Of a stretch of DNA of 12,538 nucleotides, positions 5,483-12,538 are shown piece after piece. The translations under genes were made by a program, and so were the position numbers. The notes under the pieces were generated by a model. That model was not told the origin of the DNA. It searched no databases and was given only the letters and a program-made list of their open reading frames with translations. How positions within the stretch are numbered: the first letter of the stretch is position 1; each line of letters opens with the position of its first letter. This DNA is from Bacillota bacterium (GTDB lineage: Bacteria > Bacillota > UBA994): NCBI GenBank assembly GCA_018725275.1, contig QLUC01000048.1:1-12538 (forward strand). Direction: 5' to 3'.

Positions 5483-7795
5483 GTGCAAAAGCCAGAACTC
5501 CTAGCTCCAGCAGGGAGCTTCCTCGCCCTACGGGCGGCCGTAGCCGCTGGAGCAGATGCCGTCTATCTAGGTGGCGTTAAGTACAGCGCCCGTGAAGGAG
5601 CCGAAAACTTCACTTTAGAGTCCATAGCCGAGGCCGTGCTTCTTGCCCATCGTAGCAAGGTCAAGGTTTATGTCACGGTCAACACTTTGCAAAAGGACGA
5701 GGAAATAGAGGGGGCACTCGAATTTTTGCGCTCGGTATACAACCTCGGTGTGGATGCGGCCATCGTGCAGGACCTAGGGCTGGCAGATTTGGCGCGGCAG
5801 CACCTGCCCCGGCTTCCCCTCCATGCGAGCACGCAGATGACCGCCACCTCGCTCCTTGGGGTACAAGCGCTCCGGAAGCGGGGCTTTGCGCGCGTGGTTC
5901 TAGCGCGCGAACTTACTAAATTTCAAATTAAGGAAATTATTGCGGCAGAGATTCTCCCTTGCGAAATCTTTGTCCACGGGGCGCTATGCATGGCGTATTC
6001 GGGGCAATGTTTGTTTAGCTCCCTCGTCGGGGCTCGCAGTGGCAATCGCGGTCAGTGCGCCCAGCCCTGTCGCCTGCCTTACACCTCTAAGTCTGCGCCC
6101 TGGACATACCCTTTAAGTCCCAAAGATCTGTCCCTCGTGGACTGCCTTGGGGAGGTGCTGGCCCTAGGTTGCGCCTCGTTAAAAATAGAAGGACGCTTGA
6201 AGCGTCCGGAATATGTGGCCGAAGTGGTCGGCATTTATCGGCGGTCTATCGATAAACTCGCGCAAGGGGGCGCCTACGACCTTGCCGACACTGAAAAGCT
6301 ACGCCTCGCGCAGGCTTTCAACCGTGGGTTTTCGCCTGGCTACTTTCACGGCCGGCCCCAGGATGGTTTGAACAGTGGAGATAGCTCCGGGCACCGGGGG
6401 ATAACGGTCGGAAAAGTAGTAGCAGTCGGTGGGCAGGAAGTGATGGCGGAATTTCACCTGGCAGTGCAGGCAGGTGATGTCTTAGTCGTAGGGCGGGGAG
6501 AGCCCTTCACCCTAGCAGCCGGCTACCCTCCGAACAAAGAGGTCAACTTGGGCCTAAAGGGGCAGGCCCGCAGTGGCGAGGGCATTGCTCGCCTCGTGCA
6601 TGCCGCGCGCAACAAAGAACTGATGGATGCAGTAGGTAAGTTCGTTCTGCCCTCACCCCGCCTAGATTGGCGGGTCGAAGGTAAAGTTGGCGAGCCCCTG
6701 GCGGTCGAGGGCACTTGTCTGGCGCAAACGGTCGCCACCCACAGTACCGAGCTCTTAGAGAGAGCTACCGGTGGCATTGTCCCGCATGACCTCTTGCGGC
6801 GGCAACTTAGTAAGCTCGGGGGCACCCCCTTTACCATGGGGGAGCTAGAGTCCGAGGTAGAAGGGCACGCCTTTCTTCCCCTTAGCGAGATAAACGGCTG
6901 TCGCCGACGGGTAGTAGAGGCCATGAGTCAAAGACTTTTTGGCAATCCGGTGGGCGCTTTGCCCAAGGTGGGTCTTTTGACCGAGCAGAAAAAGCACCGC
7001 CCGCAACCCGTGCTACTTGTCAGTGTGGGCAATGCGGGCGAGGCCGAGGCGGCAGAAGCGTCCGGGGCTGGGGCGTTGATCTTTGGCAGAGAATGGGTTA
7101 CGGGCAATCTCTTAGAGCACTTACAGCTTTATCAAGACACCAAAAAGCGCACTGCTTTGCCCCTTTGCCTGCGCCTGCCGCGCATCCTGCACAGCGACGA
7201 AGAAAAAGAGTGGCAGAGCGCCATTGCTCCGGACGATGAATGTTATGTGTCATCCTTAGGCGGGGTGGAGGTAGTCACTTTGGCGGGGGGTCAGTTGCGC
7301 GGCGATGTGGGCCTTAATGTGGCCAATAGTTACACGGCCCTGGCCTTACGGGGGCTGCTTTCGGTGACCGCTTCGTCTGAACTTTCGCAGGCTGAACTGA
7401 GAAAGTTGGCACGGCACACTGCGGTCGAGGTCGAGGCGGTGGTGCATAGTAGGCAGTTGCTCATGGTTATTGAGCAGAGTCTAGGTGGGGGGGAACTCGT
7501 AGACCGCAAAGGGCTGGTATTCTCCTTAGCTAAGGACTATCGAGGGCGCACCTATGTCGAAAATCCCCATGTTTTAAGCCACCTAGATTCTTTGTACCCC
7601 CTGCTCGGGATGCCCATAAGCCGTTTGCGCGTTGATATTGCCGGCGTGGGAATGAAACTTATTGCCGAGACCGTACGTCTATATGCTGTAGCCCTCGAAA
7701 TGAAAGAGGACCCGGAACGCTTAAAGGTCCTGCGCAGCAATCTCATGGAACATTGGGGTTTGCTGACGCGGGGGCATTGGCAAAGGGGCGTCTAA
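5483..7795 (+). CDS. U32-family protein with DUF3656 (RlhA/TrhP-like RNA hydroxylation enzyme)
   Basis: The protein has 770 residues. The N-terminal U32 domain begins PELLAPAGS and carries the family signature around EIFVHGALCMAYSGQC (161-176). Four cysteines, C169, C176, C192 and C196, match the set thought to hold an iron-sulfur cluster in this family. The motif FNRGFSPGYF (279-288) resembles RlhA. A DUF3656-like segment covers about 385-490, and a second barrel-like domain runs from about 505 to the closing TRGHWQRGV. U32 members were first called collagenase-like peptidases. RlhA and TrhP members hydroxylate 23S rRNA or tRNA uridines using prephenate-dependent chemistry, and that is the likelier role here. 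The substrate cannot be told from sequence alone; the length and DUF3656 favour the RlhA-like branch. GTG at 5483 follows GGGAGG (5470-5475) by seven bases. It lies directly after a terminator and 68 bases before walR, so it may be co-transcribed with the wal genes. Confidence 0.88.
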   Translation: MQKPELLAPAGSFLALRAAVAAGADAVYLGGVKYSAREGAENFTLESIAEAVLLAHRSKVKVYVTVNTLQKDEEIEGALEFLRSVYNLGVDAAIVQDLGLADLARQHLPRLPLHASTQMTATSLLGVQALRKRGFARVVLARELTKFQIKEIIAAEILPCEIFVHGALCMAYSGQCLFSSLVGARSGNRGQCAQPCRLPYTSKSAPWTYPLSPKDLSLVDCLGEVLALGCASLKIEGRLKRPEYVAEVVGIYRRSIDKLAQGGAYDLADTEKLRLAQAFNRGFSPGYFHGRPQDGLNSGDSSGHRGITVGKVVAVGGQEVMAEFHLAVQAGDVLVVGRGEPFTLAAGYPPNKEVNLGLKGQARSGEGIARLVHAARNKELMDAVGKFVLPSPRLDWRVEGKVGEPLAVEGTCLAQTVATHSTELLERATGGIVPHDLLRRQLSKLGGTPFTMGELESEVEGHAFLPLSEINGCRRRVVEAMSQRLFGNPVGALPKVGLLTEQKKHRPQPVLLVSVGNAGEAEAAEASGAGALIFGREWVTGNLLEHLQLYQDTKKRTALPLCLRLPRILHSDEEKEWQSAIAPDDECYVSSLGGVEVVTLAGGQLRGDVGLNVANSYTALALRGLLSVTASSELSQAELRKLARHTAVEVEAVVHSRQLLMVIEQSLGGGELVDRKGLVFSLAKDYRGRTYVENPHVLSHLDSLYPLLGMPISRLRVDIAGVGMKLIAETVRLYAVALEMKEDPERLKVLRSNLMEHWGLLTRGHWQRGV

Positions 7796-7797
7796 GT

Positions 7798-7863
7798 ATG
7801 GCAGGAATAGCAGGAGCGATGGCGAAAATATTATGTAGCGTTGTCATAAAGGGAGGGGCATAA
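7798..7863 (+). CDS. Possible 21-residue small ORF between the U32 gene and walR
   Basis: An ATG two bases after the U32 stop opens a 21-codon frame whose TAA (7861-7863) directly abuts the walR ATG. AAAGGGG (7782-7788), nine bases upstream, could serve as a weak ribosome binding site. The translation begins MAGIAGAMAKILCSVV and is small and partly hydrophobic, with one Cys and a KGGA end; it matches no family I know. The walR ribosome binding site lies inside its last codons, so translation through it could couple walR to the U32 gene. It may equally be a chance reading of the spacer. Confidence 0.25.
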   Translation: MAGIAGAMAKILCSVVIKGGA

Positions 7864-8574
7864 ATGAGTCCCAGAATCCTCGTGGTTGAAGACGAGAAGC
7901 CCATAGCCGAGATTGTTAAGTTCAACCTCGAGCGTGAGGGTTTTTCTGTAGAGCTCGCGTTTAATGGGCGCGATGCTCTCGACATGGCGATTCGGCAGTT
8001 GCCGGACCTCGTTATTCTCGACGTCATGCTGCCGAAACTTGACGGCTTCCAGGTGTTGACGGAACTCCGCCGCACGACGGGCAACCCTATCTTGATGTTA
8101 ACTGCCAAGGAGGGGGAGAGCGACAAGGTGCGCGGGCTTGAACTGGGGGCGGACGACTATATTACCAAGCCGTTTAGTCCGCGAGAATTAGTCGCTCGCG
8201 TCAAAGCCCACTTGCGGCGCGCGCAGTTGCTTGTCGTGCCGGGCGAAAAGGATGTTTCTTCCCTCCTCTGCGACAGATTGGTCATCGACTTGGTCAAGTA
8301 CGAGGTGCGCAAGGGCGGACAGCCCATAGAATTGACCGTGCGCGAGTTTGAGCTGTTAAAGTATTTGGCGCTTAACCGCGGACGGGTATTTGACCGCGAG
8401 CACCTCCTGAAAGAGGTTTGGGGGTACAACTACTTTGGCGATGGCCGGACGGTTGATGTGACCATTCGCCGCTTGCGCGAAAAAATAGAGGATGACCCGA
8501 GCGCGAACAATGCGAAGTATGTGCTGACCCGCCGCGGGGTAGGGTATTATTTTCGTGAGCTGGACGTGGTCTAG
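7864..8574 (+). CDS. walR: WalR (YycF/VicR) response regulator of cell-wall homeostasis
   Basis: This OmpR/PhoB-type regulator has 236 residues, the usual WalR length. The receiver domain (about 3-118) has the acidic pair E9-D10, phospho-acceptor D53 (VILDVMLP), T80 and K102 (TKPF). The C-terminal winged helix (about 135-232) has the strongly WalR-like stretch GRTVDVTIRRLREKIEDDPS and the ending LTRRGVGYYFRE. In Bacillota it is activated by WalK, is often essential, and controls autolysins and other wall-metabolism genes. ATG at 7864 is supported by AAAGGGAGGGG (7848-7858). The TAG stop overlaps the walK start by one base. No convincing promoter lies in the 68-base gap before it; transcription may come from the U32 gene or from a promoter with a poor -35. 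Confidence 0.97.
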   Translation: MSPRILVVEDEKPIAEIVKFNLEREGFSVELAFNGRDALDMAIRQLPDLVILDVMLPKLDGFQVLTELRRTTGNPILMLTAKEGESDKVRGLELGADDYITKPFSPRELVARVKAHLRRAQLLVVPGEKDVSSLLCDRLVIDLVKYEVRKGGQPIELTVREFELLKYLALNRGRVFDREHLLKEVWGYNYFGDGRTVDVTIRRLREKIEDDPSANNAKYVLTRRGVGYYFRELDVV

Positions 8575-10385
8575 TGTTTGGCAGCATACGTTGGAAGCTC
8601 ATCCTCTTTTATACCCTCTTGATCGTCGTGGCCATGCAGTTGGTCAGCTTCTATTTGCTGCAACGCATTGAGCAACTGTACCTTGAGGAGGCGCGCACCA
8701 TCTTGCGTACGCGGGGCTCGCACCTAGCGCGAGTGCTAGATATCGAAGCTCAACGAGGTCCTTTTGCCCGTGAAGCGGCGGAGCTGGTGCTCAATGACCT
8801 GCGTTCGCGTGAGGAGGATGCCATTGTCTTCCTGCTCACGGCCGAGCAGCAGATTGTCGCCACCTCCCTTAATGCCGAGTCGATGCGTGGTTTGCATGTG
8901 CTCGGTGAGTACCCCGTTATCTTAGAGAGCATGAACGCCGGGCAGGCTTTCGACGCCATCTGGCAAGAGGCAGGAGGGCGCAAGTTCTACACCCTAGCCC
9001 AGCCTATCAGCCTGACCCTTCGCCAGGGCCGCAATGAATCTCTGGTCGTGAGTATCTTTATTCGCGAGCCCCTAGACCACACCTACAGAATCTTGCGGGA
9101 GGTGCAGACTAGGCTCCTTAATTCAACTCTTTTGTCCATTTTAGTGACCATCGTGCTCGGCTCTTTCGCCGCGCAAACCATCACGCGGCCCATCCAGGAG
9201 ATCACCAGTAAGGCCGTCAGCCTAGCCGCAGGCAATTTCGATATTGTGGTGGCGGTAAAGTCATCTGACGAAATAGGCAAATTAGGCGAGGTCTTTAACT
9301 ACCTCACCGCCCGACTTCGTGAGACCTTAGCGGAGCTGCGCAACGATAAGACCAAGCTCGAAGCCATTTTCACGCATATGACCAATGGCGTCGTGGCCAT
9401 CGATACCGTAGGCGTAGTCATCCACGCCAATATTCGCGCCAGACAGATGCTCGGCCTGCTCGAGGATTCTCCGGCTGCTTATATTTTAGAGCGGTTGAAT
9501 TTTGGTGATGTGGCTAGGGTCCTAGCGCGGGAAGCTCCACAAATTACTGAAGTCGCCTTAACAGTACCCCAGCCCATTGCCGTGCGTTCGATAGCGGCTC
9601 CCTTTCACTCAGCGGATGGAGCAGTGTCGGGCATTATCATTGTCCTGCAGGACATCACCGAAGAAGCTCGACTCGAGACTATGCGGCAGGAGTTTGTGGC
9701 GAATGTTTCGCATGAATTAAAAACTCCGCTCACCACCATCAAGAGCTATGCCGAAACCCTCCTCACCGGAGCCCTCGAATCGCGCGAGTTAGCCGGCAAC
9801 TTCATTACCGTGATTGCGGAAGAGGCCGATAGGATGGACCGTTTAGTGAAAGACCTCCTCACCTTAACCCAGCTCGACTACCAGAAGAACAACCTGCAGA
9901 CGCGACCGGTGCTTATGGACGAGTTAGTGCTCGATGTCTTAGACAAACTCTCTTTTTCAGCCTGCCAGCGCGGTGTGCGGTTTGGCACGGACTTTGCCGA
10001 AGAGGTACCCATAGCCATGGCTAACCCAGACAAGGTCGAACAAGTACTGGTCAATATCATCGCTAACTCCATCAAGTACGCCGTCGAACAGGGCGAAGTG
10101 GTTATCTCCCTGCGCGTCGATGAAAAAATGGTGTGGGTGGGCATTAAAGATGATGGGCCGGGCATACCGCTGATTGACCAGCCCCGCATTTTCGAGCGCT
10201 TTTATCGGGTAGACAAGGCTCGCTCCCGCGAGCTCGGCGGTACAGGCCTAGGGCTCGCCATCGCTAAGCAATTAGTAGAAGCGCATGGTGGAACCATCGG
10301 CATTAGGAGCGAAGAGGGCCATGGCACCGAAGTCTACTTTTCGTTGCCCAGACACAGGCCGCGCTCTGACCAAGAGGTGAGTTAA
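8574..10385 (+). CDS. walK: WalK (YycG/VicK) sensor histidine kinase
   Basis: The protein has 603 residues with the standard WalK layout. The first membrane segment is at about 8-29, an extracellular sensor domain spans about 30-180, and the second membrane segment is at about 183-203. HAMP (about 200-252), PAS (about 258-365) and a HisKA domain with phospho-acceptor H380 in NVSHELKTPL follow. The ATPase domain has the N box around N497 (NIIANSIKY), DDGPGIP at 526-532, the F box FERFYR and the G box GGTGLGLAIAK. All key residues are present, so the kinase should be active. GTG at 8574-8576 shares its first base with the last base of the walR TAG, giving tight translational coupling. WalK monitors wall state at the membrane and division site and phosphorylates WalR. 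WalH and WalI, encoded next, modulate it through the membrane. Confidence 0.97.
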   Translation: MFGSIRWKLILFYTLLIVVAMQLVSFYLLQRIEQLYLEEARTILRTRGSHLARVLDIEAQRGPFAREAAELVLNDLRSREEDAIVFLLTAEQQIVATSLNAESMRGLHVLGEYPVILESMNAGQAFDAIWQEAGGRKFYTLAQPISLTLRQGRNESLVVSIFIREPLDHTYRILREVQTRLLNSTLLSILVTIVLGSFAAQTITRPIQEITSKAVSLAAGNFDIVVAVKSSDEIGKLGEVFNYLTARLRETLAELRNDKTKLEAIFTHMTNGVVAIDTVGVVIHANIRARQMLGLLEDSPAAYILERLNFGDVARVLAREAPQITEVALTVPQPIAVRSIAAPFHSADGAVSGIIIVLQDITEEARLETMRQEFVANVSHELKTPLTTIKSYAETLLTGALESRELAGNFITVIAEEADRMDRLVKDLLTLTQLDYQKNNLQTRPVLMDELVLDVLDKLSFSACQRGVRFGTDFAEEVPIAMANPDKVEQVLVNIIANSIKYAVEQGEVVISLRVDEKMVWVGIKDDGPGIPLIDQPRIFERFYRVDKARSRELGGTGLGLAIAKQLVEAHGGTIGIRSEEGHGTEVYFSLPRHRPRSDQEVS

Positions 10386-11738
10386 ATGTGGGAGAAGTTA
10401 AAAAGCCTCACGCTTCTAGGCCTAATTTTGACTAGTTTTTACTTGACAGGCGAATTGTGGCTAGTACACTACTCACCCCCCACGCCCGGTCAGCAGCAGG
10501 GAGAGTATAGGGAGCCGCACCCGCTGGCGATCATGATGCCTACAGCCATAAAAATCCATTTTACCACGGAATCTCGTGCGTATAGCCCCGGCGAGACCGG
10601 CTTTAGCGAAACTTGGGACTTCTTGCGCGGTATGATCAGTGGCGGACACATGGTCTCGGTGCGCAGCATTACCGAACGCGACTGGTTGCGCGCTTATGCT
10701 TTAGGCAGCATTGAACTTAAGCTGGCCGGTCCGGTGCAGATGCGCATGTGGTTAGAGGCCTTGAGCGTCCAACCTTCCGGGCTCAGCACCGACCACAGGA
10801 TGGATCGGGTGATGACGAGCATTCATTCTAATCATGTCTATTTTTGGGATACTGAGCGCGGCGTCTTTCTCGCCTGGGAAAACGCAGCCCGCCAAGATCA
10901 GCCCTCAAGGGTAAGGGACCTGACCAGCCAGCATCTTTTAGCCGCGTTCACGAATTGGCCGGGGCAAGAAGTGCGGCTCCTTGCGCCAAATTTGCGGGCG
11001 CGGGCGGCGGCATGGGTGTATGTGCCCGCTCTGCCTGGGCTCTGGCCCCAGCTCTTGGCACGCCATGAGCGCGGGCAGAACAATCAGCTTATCGCCGGGT
11101 TTTTTCCTGATTGGTCCTTGGTGCGCCGGGTGGTGCAACGCGACGGGCGAGTTGCCTTTACCGATGGGCAAAGGCATGCCTACTTGCACCCGGATGGCGC
11201 GGTGCGCTACGTGGCTACTAGCTGGTTCCACCCCCTGCACGACATTAACGCGCGGGCCAGTCTCATCCTCGCCTCCGCCCTCAGCTTCGTGGCGCGCCAT
11301 GGCGGTTGGCCGGCAGAGGTGCGCATGAGCTACATGGGGGTAGAGCATCCGCCTGGCGGACTTGCCCAAATCAACTTTTCCTTTGTGCCCTACGTCAGTT
11401 TTACTCTCCAGGGACGTTCCGAGTTTGTTCCCGTCGTCGCGCGGGAGAGACAGATTTCATTAACGGCCAATGAGCGCCATGTCTCTGATTATGAGCGTTT
11501 AGTCTATTTGCCGATTGATGTCGGGGCCTCTCCCACGCGCATCATCACCCCCGAAGCGGCCGTTAGGGCGGTGGAACAGAACTTATTGCCAGGTAGCCTC
11601 ATCACCGATATATACATCGGCTTCTACCAAAGACCGATTGATGCCGCTGCCGAGTTCTTGTTCCCCGTATGGGTCATTAAGCAGGGGCGCCAGATGTTCT
11701 TGGTCAATGCCTACACCGGCGAAATTGTGTCGCGCTAG
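10386..11738 (+). CDS. walH: WalH (YycH), membrane regulator of WalK
   Basis: The protein has 450 residues, close to Bacillus YycH. It has a short cytoplasmic N-terminus, one membrane segment (about 7-27, LTLLGLILTSFYLTGELW) and a large extracellular part of YycH type. Overall conservation is low, as usual for this family, so the call rests on length, topology and position directly after walK. The ATG immediately follows the walK TAA, and GAGGTGAG inside the end of walK is the ribosome binding site. In Bacillus, WalH and WalI hold WalK in check; in Staphylococcus they activate it. The direction of control here cannot be predicted. Confidence 0.87.
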   Translation: MWEKLKSLTLLGLILTSFYLTGELWLVHYSPPTPGQQQGEYREPHPLAIMMPTAIKIHFTTESRAYSPGETGFSETWDFLRGMISGGHMVSVRSITERDWLRAYALGSIELKLAGPVQMRMWLEALSVQPSGLSTDHRMDRVMTSIHSNHVYFWDTERGVFLAWENAARQDQPSRVRDLTSQHLLAAFTNWPGQEVRLLAPNLRARAAAWVYVPALPGLWPQLLARHERGQNNQLIAGFFPDWSLVRRVVQRDGRVAFTDGQRHAYLHPDGAVRYVATSWFHPLHDINARASLILASALSFVARHGGWPAEVRMSYMGVEHPPGGLAQINFSFVPYVSFTLQGRSEFVPVVARERQISLTANERHVSDYERLVYLPIDVGASPTRIITPEAAVRAVEQNLLPGSLITDIYIGFYQRPIDAAAEFLFPVWVIKQGRQMFLVNAYTGEIVSR

Positions 11739-11761
11739 CGAGGGCAGAAAGGAGGTAGGCA

Positions 11762-12538
11762 ATGGACTGGCGCAGAGGGAAAAGCATCCTCATCATCAGT
11801 TTCCTCATTTTGAATATACTTCTCGCGGGGAGGCTTTACTTCATCCCCGAGATAGAGATGTATTTGAGCCTTGCGGGGAGACCTTCGCTTGAGGCTATTT
11901 TCCATGCCTTACAAACCCATGGCATTGCGACTGACAGAGAATGGCCGCGCTCGGCCACACGCATGCCCTTTACGCAAGTTTCCTTGCGTCGACTAGCTCT
12001 AGGTGAGATTATGGCTTTGCGCCGGAGCCTGCTCGGCGACGAGGCCGTGCCGAACACCGAGCAGGCCATGCCCACCGATGACAAACCCCTGAGCTTTACC
12101 ACCGAGCAAAGGGACTTAGTGGTGACCGCGCGTGGTCACGTTAGCTTCCACAATCGGGCCGCGCAGCCCAGTGCTGCCGGTATCAGTGCCGAAGAGGCCG
12201 TACGTATTGCGGGGACCTTTTTTAAGACCGAGCTAGGTAACCCGGGGGATTTTGTCTTCGACAGCGTGACCGCGCTCGACAATGCCAGCTACCGAGTCGA
12301 ATACGTGCAGACCTTTCGGGGACATCGCGTCTTTCCCGGATACATCATTTTCATTGTGCCGGGGCAGGAGGTAGCCGCTATGTGGATGAGCCGCCTCAAT
12401 GTGGCGTTCGAGGCAGGCGGGGCTAAGGCCGTCTTGTCGGCGGCGGAAGCGGTGCTCAGTCTGCTCAATCATCGCCTCAACGCCCGAGTGGAGGGCCAGA
12501 TGGAAATTATTGACATTGAATTCGGCTATCATAGCCCG
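11762..12538 (+). CDS. walI: WalI (YycI), membrane regulator of WalK, cut by the right edge
   Basis: The frame is open from ATG 11762 to the end of the window (259 codons, no stop). The start MDWRRGKSILIISFLILNIL is the classic YycI opening: an MDW residue set, a few basic residues, then one membrane segment (about 8-27). The extracellular domain follows, with a YycI-like segment near residues 176-200 (RVEYVQTFRGHRVFPGYIIF). Family members have about 260-280 residues, so only a short C-terminal tail should be missing. GGAGG at 11751-11755 lies six bases before ATG, and 23 bases separate it from walH. It pairs with WalH and the WalK membrane helices. The usual next genes, walJ (a metallo-hydrolase) and an HtrA-type protease, would be beyond the edge. 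Confidence 0.93.
   Translation, partial: MDWRRGKSILIISFLILNILLAGRLYFIPEIEMYLSLAGRPSLEAIFHALQTHGIATDREWPRSATRMPFTQVSLRRLALGEIMALRRSLLGDEAVPNTEQAMPTDDKPLSFTTEQRDLVVTARGHVSFHNRAAQPSAAGISAEEAVRIAGTFFKTELGNPGDFVFDSVTALDNASYRVEYVQTFRGHRVFPGYIIFIVPGQEVAAMWMSRLNVAFEAGGAKAVLSAAEAVLSLLNHRLNARVEGQMEIIDIEFGYHSP

Noticed and set aside
1..12538. CRISPR arrays, insertion sequences or phage modules
   Set aside because: I saw no regularly spaced repeats, transposase motifs or phage genes anywhere in the window.

Overview
The window looks like a chromosomal segment of a Bacillota (Firmicutes) bacterium, probably an anaerobic Clostridia-type lineage with moderately high G+C (high fifties percent by eye). The main evidence is a complete walR-walK-walH operon followed by the start of walI, a set confined to Bacillota. 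A LysM-G5-M23 cell-wall peptidase and an EtfB/EtfA pair with bifurcation-type motifs fit the same picture. Strong Shine-Dalgarno sequences and frequent GTG starts agree. I would not name a genus.

Left part (1-2912, minus strand): an operon read right to left. It holds a damaged LctP-family lactate permease gene, a FadR-type GntR regulator, etfB, and the first 98 codons of etfA, which runs off the left edge. The combination resembles lct operons for electron-confurcating lactate oxidation, in which a FAD-dependent lactate dehydrogenase works with EtfAB. That dehydrogenase would lie beyond the left edge. The permease has lost its 5' part and, judged against the family, two internal blocks, yet its frame stays open. 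A near-perfect FadR-family operator (TGGT-N3-ACCA) sits just upstream, so the regulator probably controls its own operon.

Middle (2913-3919, plus strand): a membrane-anchored ankyrin-repeat protein, then a tRNA-Gly(CCC) gene with its own sigma-70-type promoter and an encoded CCA end.

Right part (3970-12538, plus strand): a promoter and a 5' leader hairpin precede a membrane-anchored LysM-G5-M23 endopeptidase, which ends at a clean intrinsic terminator. A U32-family protein (likely an RNA hydroxylation enzyme) follows, then the cell-wall-stress operon walR, walK, walH, walI, tightly packed with overlaps or very short gaps. WalK senses the cell envelope and phosphorylates WalR, WalH and WalI modulate WalK at the membrane, and WalR classically controls cell-wall hydrolases. 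The M23 peptidase next door is therefore a plausible regulatory target. The right edge cuts walI near its expected end.

No CRISPR array, insertion sequence, prophage gene or rRNA was seen. The genes are mostly known families. The least ordinary points are the internally deleted permease under an apparently intact operator, the 5'-terminal leader hairpin before the M23 gene, and a possible 21-codon ORF that exactly fills the gap before walR.
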